64,000 bases of DNA from the NCBI GenBank assembly GCA_900468625.1, contig UBUL01000008.1, positions 1 to 64,000 on the forward strand, read 5' to 3'. Position 1 is the first letter of the stretch; every line of letters starts with the position of its first letter. Under the pieces are notes generated by a model. It ran no database searches. It saw nothing but the letters and a program-made list of their open reading frames with translations, and was not told the DNA's origin. Of the stretch, positions 35,310-44,132 are shown piece after piece. The translations under genes and the position numbers were made by a program. This DNA comes from Hyphomicrobiales bacterium. Lineage in GTDB: Bacteria > Pseudomonadota > Alphaproteobacteria > Rhizobiales > Rhizobiaceae.

Positions 35310-35863
35310 TCAGATTACTGAGGATTTCCAGGTGGTTCGCGGTGAGCTCGTTGGTGCTGCTTGGCTCGTATCTGAGCGCCATCCAGCTTACGGACAACTT
35401 CAACGAGGTGGTGCCGGGGCAGCTCTATCGCTCTGCTCAGCCATCCAAGGCCGATATTGACGACTATGTCAGACGTTATGACATCAAGACGATCATCAAT
35501 CTCCGGGGCAAAAGCATCGCGCCCTGGTATAAGGACGAGATCGATGCGGCCCAGCAGGCCGGTATCTCCCATGTCGATTTTGGGCTGCCCCCAACGAAGG
35601 AAGTGACGCCGGAACAGGCGCGCCAGCTAATCGCGATTCTCCGCGATGTGCCGAAGCCGATCCTCGTGCACTGCGAAACCGGAGCCGATCCCACCGGCCT
35701 TGTGTCGGCCATCTACTTGCGCGAGATCGCCGGCGCCAACGAAGAGAAGGCAGAGGGGCAAATGTCGATTTTCTACGGCCATGTCGGCATTCCCTATCTT
35801 GCCAGCAATGTCATGGACAAAAGCTGGGAGCATCTTGAAAAGAGCTTCGGATTGAAAAGTTAG
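35306..35863 (+). CDS. Dual-specificity-phosphatase-like protein lacking the catalytic Arg
   Basis: The 185-residue protein has an N-terminal signal or anchor (FAVSSLVLLGSYLSAIQ). Then follow LYRSAQPSKADID, IKTIINLRG and the P-loop HCETGADPTG at residues 122-131. Bacterial relatives have HC-x5-R (typically GADRTG). Here codon 129 is CCC (35690-35692), Pro in place of Arg, one base from CGC. Cys123 and the general-acid region (LPPTKEVTPEQ) are present. Without Arg the protein should bind phosphate poorly, so it may be inactive or a pseudophosphatase. Confidence 0.8.
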   Translation: MIRLLRISRWFAVSSLVLLGSYLSAIQLTDNFNEVVPGQLYRSAQPSKADIDDYVRRYDIKTIINLRGKSIAPWYKDEIDAAQQAGISHVDFGLPPTKEVTPEQARQLIAILRDVPKPILVHCETGADPTGLVSAIYLREIAGANEEKAEGQMSIFYGHVGIPYLASNVMDKSWEHLEKSFGLKS

Positions 35864-36115
35864 CGTGCGCCTGTGAGCGCCCGCTTGAATCCCGGTTGAG
35901 CGATGCCGTCCGGGTTTGATCGTCAACGCTGTTCCGGATCGAAAAATCGCCTGGTATTTTGACGAGCCGGCGGGCCGGCGACAATCGGACATCTGAGAAA
36001 TGGCTGGAGAATTCCGCAACTCGCGCGGATGCGGGGTTGTCGCAAATTCTGTTGCAGGCTTAGTGGGACCATCTTCAATCCAAACGGACTATTGATCAGC
36101 ATCGTATAATCTTTT
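35864..36115. other. Intergenic, nothing recognised
   Basis: No gene, repeat or strong terminator was found between the phosphatase homologue and the marR promoter. Confidence 0.4.
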
Positions 36116-36131
36116 ATATAACGTGTTATAT
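36116..36131 (+). promoter_or_regulatory. Probable MarR operator
   Basis: ATATAACGTGTTATAT has 7-bp arms around a GT centre. It sits 20 bp before the TTG start of the MarR gene, as expected for autoregulation. Confidence 0.5.
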
Positions 36132-36151
36132 TTATACGGTAGAAGGTAGGT

Positions 36152-36646
36152 TTGGTTGAAGACGTCGTCCGATCGCTGGGTTTCCTCTGTCTCGGCAGCC
36201 GTTTTCGCCGCATCGGCGAACGCCTGCAGGCCGATACGCAGCAGATTATCGATGAACTTGGCGTCACCTTGCAGTCGGCCCAATATCCGTTTCTCGCCGC
36301 CATCGACCGCGCCGGCCCGCTGACGATCGGCGAGCTTGCCCAGGCTGTCGGCATTACCCAGCCGGGCGCGACGCGCACCATCTCGCAGCTTCTGGAACTG
36401 GGCTATGTCGACATGCGGGCATCGGTCGAAGACCAGCGTCGCCGCTTGATCTCGCTGACGCCCAAGGGGCAGTCTCTCATAGACTATTCGAAAAATTCCG
36501 TCTGGCCGCGTGTCGAGCAGGCAGTCCGCGAACTCTGCGGCGATCTTTCCGGCCCCATGCTGGAACAACTGGCCGCGCTTGAGGAGGGTCTTGCGCAAGC
36601 GCCGCTTGCGCGGCGTGCCCGCCCCGAAAAGGAGCCGAAACCATGA
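36152..36646 (+). CDS. MarR-family transcriptional regulator
   Basis: The 164-residue protein starts at TTG, with GAAGGTAGG just upstream. The winged-helix core is LTIGELAQAVGITQPGATRT for the recognition region, then LLELGYVDMRASVEDQRRR as the wing (DxRR motif). SLTPKGQSLI ends the core. It is coupled by 4 bases to an acetyltransferase gene, which is probably the regulated partner. Confidence 0.88.
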   Translation: MVEDVVRSLGFLCLGSRFRRIGERLQADTQQIIDELGVTLQSAQYPFLAAIDRAGPLTIGELAQAVGITQPGATRTISQLLELGYVDMRASVEDQRRRLISLTPKGQSLIDYSKNSVWPRVEQAVRELCGDLSGPMLEQLAALEEGLAQAPLARRARPEKEPKP

Positions 36647-37326
36647 GCCATGTTCTCGACCGACCGGCTTGGAGCGCGCTTGAGACCGCCCATGCGTCAT
36701 TGGCGGAGGGAAACGGCGACGCCCGTCGCTATCCGCCTTCGATCGTGCCCTTTGCGGCGTCCGCCGACAATACGGCAGAAGGCCTCGATGCCCTGGCAAG
36801 GCTGCCTGCGGACGAGGAGGTCATGGCGATCGTCGAAGCCGAGCCGATCATCGTTCCTCAAGGATTGACGGTTCTTTCCTGCGCCAGGATCGTGCAGATG
36901 ATGGCAGAGCGGCCTTGCGAGCGGGTGTCGGACAGCCGGGTGGAGCTGCTGACGGAGGCCGATGCCGCGGATATGCTCGCTCTTGCTGCGCTCACCAGGC
37001 CCGGTCCCTTTACGCTGCGCGCCCAGAGCCTCGGTTGCTTCTGGGGTGTGAAAATAGACGGGCGTCTCGTTGCCATGGCCGGCCAGCGGATGCGCCAGCC
37101 GCAATTTACCGAGCTCAGCGGGCTTTGTACCCATCCGGACTTTCAGGGGCGGGGCCTCGGCTCCTTGCTCTTCCGCTTCGTGGCCGGAGAGATTTCGGCG
37201 CGCGGTGAAACCGCCTACCTCCACGCCTACAGAACAAATACGCCGGCTATCGCGCTTTATGAGGCGATGGGCTTTCGCTTGCGTTCGGAAATGAACCTCT
37301 GCGTCGTCAAACGGCAGTCTGCCTGA
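36643..37326 (+). CDS. GNAT-family N-acetyltransferase
   Basis: The 227-residue protein has its acetyl-CoA site in HPDFQGRGLGSLLFRFVAGE (Q/R-x-x-G-x-G type), then AYLHAYRTNTPAIALYEAMGF. It overlaps the MarR stop by 4 bases. The N-terminal about 80 residues carry no recognised motif. The substrate is unknown; a small molecule sensed by the MarR protein is possible. Confidence 0.85.
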   Translation: MSHVLDRPAWSALETAHASLAEGNGDARRYPPSIVPFAASADNTAEGLDALARLPADEEVMAIVEAEPIIVPQGLTVLSCARIVQMMAERPCERVSDSRVELLTEADAADMLALAALTRPGPFTLRAQSLGCFWGVKIDGRLVAMAGQRMRQPQFTELSGLCTHPDFQGRGLGSLLFRFVAGEISARGETAYLHAYRTNTPAIALYEAMGFRLRSEMNLCVVKRQSA

Positions 37327-37390
37327 TCTCCCGACCATGGTGCCGAAAAATGTGATCGGTTTTCCGACCAGAGCGTTGCAGCAAACCGGA

Positions 37391-38017
37391 TCACTGCTGC
37401 TGCAAGGCAAGCCGCAGGCCCAGCACCATATAAATCGTTCCGATGACCTTTCCCTGCCATCGGCCAATGGTGCGGTTGCGGCGCAGCCAGCCGCCGATTG
37501 ATCCGGCACCGATCGCCAGAAGCGACGTCACGGCGATGCTGAGGGCAACGAAGACGGCTCCGAGCAGCGCGAATTGGCCAATGACGGACCCGCTTGCAGG
37601 ATGGATGAACTGCGGCAGGAAAGCCAGAAAGAAAAGCGCCGTCTTGGGGTTGAGTATCTCGGTGAAGAACCCTTGCCGGAAGGCGCGCATGGGCGTGATG
37701 GCTTGCGCAGTCGGCATCTCGATGCTGCCGCTCTTCTCGACGAAAGCCTTGAAGCCGAGATAGACGAGATAAATGACGCCGGCATATTTGACGATCTCGA
37801 AGGCCAGCGCGGATGTAGCGAGCAGAGCCGACAATCCGAAGGTCGCCATCGTCGTATGGAAAAGATCGCCGGCGGCAATTCCGGCGCCGGTTGCGAGCCC
37901 CACGCGCTTGCCGCCGCTGACGGCTCTGGCCAGCGTGAGCAGGGTCGCCGGGCCTGGAATGATCATCAGGCCGAGCACCACCAATATATACGTCGTCAAA
38001 ACACCAAGGCTGACCAT
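37391..38017 (-). CDS. LysE/RhtB-family amino acid exporter
   Basis: The 208-residue protein has about six spans. The family signature is IIPGPATLLTLARAVSGGKR (P-G-P at the first span), then GLATGAGIAAGDLFHT and TEILNPKTALFFLAFLPQF. Members export amino acids or homoserine lactones. The start ATG is at 38017. It is convergent with the acetyltransferase gene. Confidence 0.9.
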   Translation of the reverse strand: MVSLGVLTTYILVVLGLMIIPGPATLLTLARAVSGGKRVGLATGAGIAAGDLFHTTMATFGLSALLATSALAFEIVKYAGVIYLVYLGFKAFVEKSGSIEMPTAQAITPMRAFRQGFFTEILNPKTALFFLAFLPQFIHPASGSVIGQFALLGAVFVALSIAVTSLLAIGAGSIGGWLRRNRTIGRWQGKVIGTIYMVLGLRLALQQQ

Positions 38018-38257
38018 CGATTTCTCTCAAGTTGAGCTGCCCGGCAAAGTGTCGGCCATACGGAGACTTTGCACCCGGCATTGTTTGCCACCTGAAGACT
38101 AATCGATTTACCGGCCGTTGCAACGAGGACTCTGAGGGCGCATGCCGAACATCGCCATACCGGCGGAGCATGGCTATCCCTTATCGTTGTCGTAAGGTGG
38201 TCAAAATTCCGCGGGGCGGCCGCGGATCGCATCTTCCCCGCTCCATCCGGAGATGGC

Positions 38258-38716
38258 TCACATGCGCTCGCCCGGCAATCGGCTGGCCTGCTTTACCCAA
38301 TCGGCAAATCGCGCTTCGTCCAGCGTATCGTTCTCATGGATGTTGAGGTAGCGCGTCTCCTTGGTTTTGGAATCGCCCGGCGGGATCGGCTGCAGCGACG
38401 TGCCGCGAAAGAAGGCCACCTTCACGTATTTCGTAAAACAATGGATACTCAGGAACCAGCCGTCACCGTCCATGCCGTAGAACGGCGAATTCCATTTGAC
38501 CGCCTTTCGAACGTCGGGAACTGCCTCGACGATGAGTGTATCGATGCGCTACCCGAGCTTGCTCTTCCAGCCGGGCATTGCGGCGATATAAGCCTGCACC
38601 GGCGCGTCGCCGTCACCTTTGGCAATCTGCGGGTTGCCGCCTGAAAGCAATTTCGGCTCCGCTAGCGGCTTCCCGGCTCCAGTCTTTATCGGCGACTTGG
38701 GCTTTCCATCGGCCAT
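38258..38716 (-). pseudogene. DUF1801-domain protein interrupted by an amber codon
   Basis: From the ATG at 38716 the frame reads MADGKPKSPIKTGAGKPLAE ... YIAAMPGWKSKLG. It meets TAG at 38551-38549 (codon 56), then continues in the same frame with RIDTLIVEAVPDVRKAVKW, SPFYGMDGDGWFLSIH and KVAFFRGTSL to the true end. The second half is a good DUF1801 domain (YdhG-like, once suggested to bind iron). Internal ATG 38473 could make only the last 71 residues. A single base change explains the loss. Confidence 0.75.
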
Positions 38717-38867
38717 TCTATTCCTCCAATGCTCCTATCTGGTCTATAGTATAGGGCTCATTTGCCGATTGCCTCCCGTCGTTCAATCAGGGCCGTTGAA
38801 ATTGCCAACCGGGAGCATATCGCCAATTGTACCTCAAGGTTGTGGCGCGTCAAAGTGGAGTTTGAAA

Positions 38868-39350
38868 TTGAGCACTGCGTTCATGAAGGAAGAAAGCGCC
38901 GAAACGGCTGCCGAAACCGTGCTGCCGGACCGGCTCGTTTCTTCGCATCCAAACCTCGTCACGGAAGCGGGATTAAAGGCTCTGGAACTTCAGCTTCAGG
39001 AGGCGCGCAAGGCCTATGAAACGGCGAGTGCCATCGAAGACGTCAACGAGCGCCGGCGACAGACAGCGATCCCCTTGCGCGATGCCCGCTACCTCGCGGA
39101 AAGGCTGCGAACCGCTGAAGTCATTGCGACACCCGCTTCAACCGAGATCGTCGCCTTCGGAAGCAAGGTAACTTTCAGCCGCGAAGATGGCCGCGTACAG
39201 AAGTACCGCATCGTCGGCGAAGATGAAGCCGATCCCAAGGCAGGGTCGATTTCCTATGTGTCGCCGGTCGCAAGGCTGTTGATGGGAAAGGCCGTGGGAG
39301 ATGTCATGAGCCTCGGCGATGACGAGCTCGAGATCACCGCGATCGAATAG
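38868..39350 (+). CDS. GreA/GreB-family transcription elongation factor
   Basis: The product is 160 residues from TTG 38868, giving MSTAFMKEESAETAAET, which aligns with the usual MSxAFxKE start; GTGGAG is 8 bases upstream. An N-terminal coiled coil (AGLKALELQLQEARKAYETA ... RYLAERLRTAE) is followed by the FKBP-like C-terminal domain (FGSKVTF, YRIVGEDEADP, ISYVSPVARLLMGKAVGD). It would rescue backtracked RNA polymerase or compete at its secondary channel. It is not the main greA. Confidence 0.88.
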   Translation: MSTAFMKEESAETAAETVLPDRLVSSHPNLVTEAGLKALELQLQEARKAYETASAIEDVNERRRQTAIPLRDARYLAERLRTAEVIATPASTEIVAFGSKVTFSREDGRVQKYRIVGEDEADPKAGSISYVSPVARLLMGKAVGDVMSLGDDELEITAIE

Positions 39351-39568
39351 CTTGCCTGGCACTTCGATCGCCGCGTAAATCGGGTCAATGTATTGGCTCG
39401 AACGGCGTGACGATCGCGACGCGCGACGGTGCCGCTTGGAAGTCGGCCGGCAGCATCCGATGATAGGCGAGCATCAGCTGGCATGCGATGCGATTGCCGC
39501 CACCGGCCGGCCGTTCGGCAGGCCGATCGACCTGGTCGAGGCTGCGCGTGCCGGCTTGGTCTTTTGGC

Positions 39569-40723
39569 TTAAAAGCCCTTGATGGTGCCGTCGGACCAAA
39601 CCACCTTGCCGCCGCGGATCGTGCTGCGCACGCGCGGCACCCGGCTGCGTTCTGCGATCACGAGATCGGCGCGCAGCCCTTCGGCGATCCGGCCGCGATC
39701 ATGCAAGCCGAGTGCCTCGGCCGGATTGGCGCTTGCCAATGCGGCCGAGGCGGGAAGGCCGCCTTTGCCGATCTCAGCAAGTGCGATCACAGCCGGCAGA
39801 ATGGCCGATGGATGATAGTCGCTGGCGAGAATATCGAGCACGCCGGCCTCATAGGCTTCCCGCGCGGAAAGATTGCCGGAATAGGATAGGCCCCGCAATG
39901 CATTCGGCGCGCCCATCGCCGTTGCCAATCCGAGGCGCCTTGCTTCCTTGGCCGTTGCGATATTGATCGGAAACTCGCTGATTGCCGCGCCGAGGCTGTG
40001 CAGCAGGGCAGCCTTCTCGACCGTGTCGTCGTCATGGGAGGCCAGCACGACGCCGTGCTCGCGCGCCAATTCCGACAGGCCGTTGATGATATCCATGCTG
40101 TCGCCGTGTTCGGAGCGTGCGGCCATCCGTTGCTTCACGAGTTCCGCCGCCTGAGCCTCGCTGATCTTCCTGGCCTTTGCTGTGTTGGCGATGTGCAGCT
40201 CGATGTCGCGATATTGACCTTGGCCAGGCGTATGATCCATCAGCGAAATCAGGTGGAGCGCGCCGGCGTCGATCAGTGCTTTTGCTTCCGTCAGGGCGGG
40301 CAGGAAGGTCACTTCGAAACGGCCATGGACGCGATGGTCGACCAGCAGACCGTCCCGCATCGACGCGAGCTTTTCGATCATGGCACGGGTATGCTCGATG
40401 GAGCGGACATGGCCATAGGTGGCAGGCGTGAAGGCGACGGCGGCATAGGCTGTCGTCACGCCGTTGGCGGCAAGCATCTTGTCGAGGTCGTAGACGCCGA
40501 GTTCGAGCGGCATGCGGACATTGACCCGCGGTTCCACGCATTTTTCGATCATGTCGCCGTGCATGTCGACGAAACCGGGAAGCAGAAACCGGCCGCGGCC
40601 ATCTATTTCTGCGCCCTCGACGGGTCTTTCGCTGATATCAGCAATGAGCCCATCCTCGATCCTGACGGCGCCGCGCTCGATCACGCGGTCCTGCAATACA
40701 ATTTCAAAATTACTCAGCCACAT
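39569..40723 (-). CDS. phnM: PhnM-type amidohydrolase
   Basis: The product is 384 residues from the ATG at 40723. PhnM hydrolyses ribose 1-methylphosphonate 5-triphosphate in the C-P lyase pathway. Motifs are LLPGFVDMHGDMIEKCVEPR (metal ligands), LISLMDHTPGQGQ, LASHDDDT, SEFPINIATAKEARR and ILASDYHPS. The family assignment is strong. However, no phnGHIJKL genes are present, and the neighbours are a sugar kinase and sugar-transporter relics. Its substrate here may therefore be something other than phosphonates. Confidence 0.88.
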   Translation of the reverse strand: MWLSNFEIVLQDRVIERGAVRIEDGLIADISERPVEGAEIDGRGRFLLPGFVDMHGDMIEKCVEPRVNVRMPLELGVYDLDKMLAANGVTTAYAAVAFTPATYGHVRSIEHTRAMIEKLASMRDGLLVDHRVHGRFEVTFLPALTEAKALIDAGALHLISLMDHTPGQGQYRDIELHIANTAKARKISEAQAAELVKQRMAARSEHGDSMDIINGLSELAREHGVVLASHDDDTVEKAALLHSLGAAISEFPINIATAKEARRLGLATAMGAPNALRGLSYSGNLSAREAYEAGVLDILASDYHPSAILPAVIALAEIGKGGLPASAALASANPAEALGLHDRGRIAEGLRADLVIAERSRVPRVRSTIRGGKVVWSDGTIKGF

Positions 40724-40870
40724 CGTTCTGTTCGTCCTCGGTCTTGATGGCTTCCAGATGAATTTCCCGGTCGATCCATGCACTTACATCTTTAGGATGA
40801 CGAAAGACATGCTCCACGACCATGCCGCGCTGCATCACGATAACCCGGTCTGCCGTCATGCAGATGACAC
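40724..40870 (-). pseudogene. 3' relic of an upstream gene, possibly an ABC ATPase
   Basis: A frame ending in TAA that overlaps the phnM start reads GDGVICMTADRVIVMQRGM, then VVEHVFRHPKDVSAW and REIHLEAIKTEDEQN. The piece TADRVIVMQRGMVVE resembles the region after the H-loop of ABC ATPases. The overlap with phnM suggests that it was once a coupled gene of this operon. The 5' part is missing. Confidence 0.35.
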
Positions 40871-41005
40871 CGTCGCCATGGCATGTTCGAGATCTCCGCC
40901 GACCACGCGTAGGTATAGAATGCGCTGACCGGATTGCCGGTCTTCTCCGCGGTCAACGTCTTTTCCTCGAGCATTGGGATTTCGTCGGGGGGAAGGGCTT
41001 TTAGA

Positions 41006-41037
41006 TATTCGAATAATTACTATAATCATTCGAATGA
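41006..41037 (-). promoter_or_regulatory. Paired TTCGAA palindromes, candidate PhnF operator
   Basis: TATTCGAATA (41006-41015) and TCATTCGAATGA (41026-41037) are two perfect palindromes. Their centres are 21 bp apart, two helical turns. They precede the leftward phnM transcription unit. The same core, CATTCGAATG, occurs before phnF (42199-42208). Confidence 0.6.
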
Positions 41038-41092
41038 ATTGTCCATCGCGTTTTGCCTTACGGAAAGAGATTTGCGTGGTGGCGCGAAATCG

Positions 41093-41893
41093 TCAGCCGC
41101 CGCGCCGGCGCAGCCATTCCGCTGTGATGCGGCTTGCTTCCCGCGTGGCCGCCGCCGCGGCCAGTCCTTCCAGCAGGGCAAACAGAAAAGAGCCTGCGAA
41201 CCGATCGCCGGCGCCGATCGTGTTGGTCGTCTCGACCCTTGCTGCCGGTTCGACTTCAATAGCTGTCGCGCCGTCAAACAGCATGATCGGGCGCGTACCA
41301 TCGGTGAGAACCAGCATCTTCAGGCGAGAACCGGCAATCTCGCCGGCACGCAGCCATGCGACGGCGAGATCGTCTGCAACGTCGTCGCGCGAAGAGATGA
41401 CATAATCGGACGGGCGAGGCGTTGCGGGCTTTAGCGGAAATTGCGAGACGACAAGCGGCTGGGCGCCGATCTGTTCGACAAGGTGCTCTTCAAGAACGAG
41501 CGCGTTGACATAGACGCCTGCGGCCACAAGCTTTCCGGTGACTGTCAAGGAACGGGAACGCCCGGCTGGTGCCACGATCGTTCGTTCTCCGCCCGGTTCG
41601 AGGAGAATTTCCAGCGGCGCGGTTTCGCCCGGTACCATCGTTACATGTTCGGTATCGAAGCCGTCCGCGGCAAGTGATTGAAGTGCCGCTTGTCCCTGCT
41701 CATCCCGCATCAGCCGTGAGACGATGGCGACATCGGCTCCCAGCTCCAGCAACTGCCGGCCGGTGTAGAAAGCACCGCCGCCGAGTCGGGTCGTGCGGGA
41801 CGAAAACTGTATCCGCCCACCCGAAACCAGCGGGGCGTCCAGTTGCCATATGCGGTCGTGATTGACCGATCCGATAACGATTATTCGGGGCAT
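41093..41893 (-). CDS. PfkB-family carbohydrate kinase
   Basis: The product is 266 residues from the ATG at 41893 (MPRIIVIGSVNHDRIW). GGGAFYTGRQLLELGADVA is the N-terminal sugar-binding signature. The catalytic motif is NTIGAGDRFAGSF, with Asp as base. It lies between phnF and phnM and directly downstream of degraded sugar-permease sequences, so it probably phosphorylated the imported sugar. The protein itself appears intact. The sugar is unknown. Confidence 0.82.
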   Translation of the reverse strand: MPRIIVIGSVNHDRIWQLDAPLVSGGRIQFSSRTTRLGGGAFYTGRQLLELGADVAIVSRLMRDEQGQAALQSLAADGFDTEHVTMVPGETAPLEILLEPGGERTIVAPAGRSRSLTVTGKLVAAGVYVNALVLEEHLVEQIGAQPLVVSQFPLKPATPRPSDYVISSRDDVADDLAVAWLRAGEIAGSRLKMLVLTDGTRPIMLFDGATAIEVEPAARVETTNTIGAGDRFAGSFLFALLEGLAAAAATREASRITAEWLRRRGG

Positions 41894-41896
41894 GTT

Positions 41897-42190
41897 TCTG
41901 CCTATCTGTCTCAATGTCTAGTGCCAGTGCGACGATGATGAAACGCTGTGCCAGCAGGAAGATCAAGAGAACGGGCACGATCGACAACAGGCTTGTTGCC
42001 TTTCGGCGCCGTCGAGATCGGTAAAGACGGCAATGCCGGTCGTAAGCGCCATTTTCAAAGCATCATCCGGTACGAGCCGGCCCCGGAGATAGATGTTCCA
42101 GGCCGGCAAAGGTCACAAGCGAATTTCGCTTCAGCAGCCATCTGACGGGCACCAGCCATGGGCAGAGATTGAAAAGCAATGCTGCAGCCG
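41897..42190 (-). pseudogene. Relics of two sugar ABC-transporter permeases
   Basis: In the minus direction, one frame reads WLLKRNSLVTFAGLEH (like the F.GL.N segment near the start of MalF/UgpA-type permeases). A gap follows, then MALTTGIAVFTDLDGAER. Another frame gives LLSIVPVLLIFLLAQRFII, the classic C-terminal end of MalG/UgpE-type permeases. Stops and frame changes separate the pieces. A transporter once stood between phnF and the kinase and has been lost by deletion. Confidence 0.6.
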
Positions 42191-42198
42191 ATATATAA

Positions 42199-42208
42199 CA
42201 TTCGAATG
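42199..42208 (+). promoter_or_regulatory. CATTCGAATG palindrome upstream of phnF
   Basis: A perfect 10-bp palindrome 26 bp before the phnF start. It is identical to the core at 41027-41036, so both are probably bound by PhnF. Confidence 0.5.
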
Positions 42209-42234
42209 ACATCAATGAATTCGGATGAGCGGGC

Positions 42235-42993
42235 ATGGGAAGAAAACTGCTGCATGGGCAGTGGCAACAGGTCGAGAGCGATATCGCCGAGGATATTCTG
42301 ACCGGCCGCCTATCGCCCAAGGCGCAGCTTCCCACGGAATCAGATCTGATGGAGCGGTTCGGTGTCGGGCGCCATACGATACGGCGGGCGATTTCCCGTC
42401 TCGAGAGCCGCGGGCTGGTCTTGGTCGAGCAGGGGCGCGGCACCTTTGTTCGTGATAGCCGCCTCGACTACCGCCTGTCCGAACGCACGCGTTTTTCCCA
42501 GAACCTGCTCGATCAGGGCAGGGAACCGCTGGGGCAGGCCATCCATGAAGAGGTGGTCGCCGCGTCCGAGTTTATCGCCGAGGCGCTGCGGCTTCCCCAC
42601 GGCGAGCCCGTCTACCATATCGTCCGGCGCGGTTTTGCCGACGAAGAGCCGATCAATTATTCGCATGCCTATTATCCCGTACGTCGCTTTCCGGGCTTCG
42701 ACGAGGCCCGGCGCAGCGGGCGAAGCGTGAGCGTCATTCTGGCCGAATACGGCATACCCGACTATATCCGCCTGCGCACGGATATCATCGTCCGCCTGCC
42801 GACAAGCGAGGAGGCGAAGCAGCTCTGCCAGTCCATGTCCCAGCCTGTCGTTGTCCTGAGAAAGGTGGACGTCGATCTCAAGGGCACGCCGATCTCCTAT
42901 TCGGAATCGGTCTGGCCGGGTGAACGCGTGCAGTTCTCGATCGACAATACCAGCCAGCTTCTGGACGTGCTTGCGCGCGGCGAAGCCGGCTGA
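42235..42993 (+). CDS. phnF: GntR-family regulator, PhnF-like (HutC subfamily)
   Basis: The 252-residue protein has an N-terminal winged helix: LPTESDLMERFGVGRHTIRR, then ISRLESRGLVLVEQGRGTFV. The C-terminal UTRA ligand-binding domain has VYHIVRRGFADEEPINYSHAY, then FPGFDEARRSGRSVSVILAEYG and YSESVWPGERVQFSID. UTRA domains bind small phosphorylated or amino metabolites. It is divergent from the kinase/permease-relic unit, with a palindrome in the gap. Confidence 0.88.
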   Translation: MGRKLLHGQWQQVESDIAEDILTGRLSPKAQLPTESDLMERFGVGRHTIRRAISRLESRGLVLVEQGRGTFVRDSRLDYRLSERTRFSQNLLDQGREPLGQAIHEEVVAASEFIAEALRLPHGEPVYHIVRRGFADEEPINYSHAYYPVRRFPGFDEARRSGRSVSVILAEYGIPDYIRLRTDIIVRLPTSEEAKQLCQSMSQPVVVLRKVDVDLKGTPISYSESVWPGERVQFSIDNTSQLLDVLARGEAG

Positions 42994-43091
42994 ACGGATC
43001 GTTTCCGCACGATTGTACTCCTGACGCGCCGAATGACCTACCCGTTGCGACATGCTAATATGTGGTCCGACAGACGCGCAGGGGAATGGCG

Positions 43092-43904
43092 ATGTTGGAA
43101 ACGGACAAGGTATTTTCCGGCTCGATTCCGGAAAATTACGACCGGCACATGGTGCCGCTGATTTTCGAACCTTATGCCGCAGATATTGCAAGACGAGCCG
43201 CGTCTCTTACGCCGAGCGCCGTCTTGGAGATTGCGGCGGGCACTGGCGTTGTCACGCGCACGCTGACGCCAAAGCTATCTCCCGCCGCAAGCTATGTCGT
43301 CACCGACCTCAATCAGCCGATGCTCGACTACGCGGCTTCGCGGCAGCCTCCGGACAGTCGCCTGGCATGGCGCCAAGCGGATGCCATGGCGCTGCCGTTT
43401 GAAAATGCGGCTTTCGATCTCGTTCTTTGCCAATTCGGCGCCATGTTCTTTCCCGATCGCATCTCGGCCTATCGCGAAGCAAAGCGCGTTCTGAAGCCCG
43501 GCGGGCATTTCCTGTTCAACGTATGGGATAGTATCGAGGAGAATATCTTCGCCGATGATGTGACGAAGGCTCTGGCCAGGTTTTTTCCAAACGATCCGCC
43601 GCGCTTTCTGGCGCGTACACCGCATGGCTATCACGATGTGAGCCAGATCAGTAGCGATCTAGAGAATGCCGGTTTCTCCGATGTCGAGATCGAGACGCGG
43701 GCCGAACAGAGCCGGGCACCCTCGCCGCGCCTTCCGGCCGTTGCCTATTGTCAGGGAACCCTTCTTCGCAATGAAATCGAGGCCAGGGAAGCGGGGACGC
43801 TGCAGGCTGCAACGGACTATGCCGCCGCCGCACTTGCAGAGAGACACGGCAGCGGTGAGGTTGCGGCTAAAATTCAGGCGCATGTCATCTTGGCTACAGC
43901 CTGA
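43092..43904 (+). CDS. SAM-dependent methyltransferase, class I
   Basis: The product is 270 residues from the ATG at 43092, with AGGGGA 7 bases upstream. SAM motif I is VLEIAAGTGVVTR. DLNQPMLDYA, WRQADAMALPFENAAFDLV and the VLKPGGHFLFNVW post-motif are all of the UbiE/methyltransf_11 type. The acceptor is unknown. It is a single gene, not linked to its neighbours. Confidence 0.88.
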   Translation: MLETDKVFSGSIPENYDRHMVPLIFEPYAADIARRAASLTPSAVLEIAAGTGVVTRTLTPKLSPAASYVVTDLNQPMLDYAASRQPPDSRLAWRQADAMALPFENAAFDLVLCQFGAMFFPDRISAYREAKRVLKPGGHFLFNVWDSIEENIFADDVTKALARFFPNDPPRFLARTPHGYHDVSQISSDLENAGFSDVEIETRAEQSRAPSPRLPAVAYCQGTLLRNEIEAREAGTLQAATDYAAAALAERHGSGEVAAKIQAHVILATA

Positions 43905-44132
43905 GGCGCGTCGCGATCTTTCAGCTTCGCTTCTTGTGCCTCCCGGGTTTCTGACTTCATGCATGTCGTTTTCGCAAAGCCGCACTTTGCGCGCCATGCT
44001 TCATGTGCGAAGTTTAACTGAAGAATAACCATGATTTGAAGCAAGCCCACCGATTCATGCGCGCGGCGACGAGTTGTTATATCGTCCAAGATACCAAATG
44101 GAGATCCGAGGTAATATTGACTGAGATTTCTG

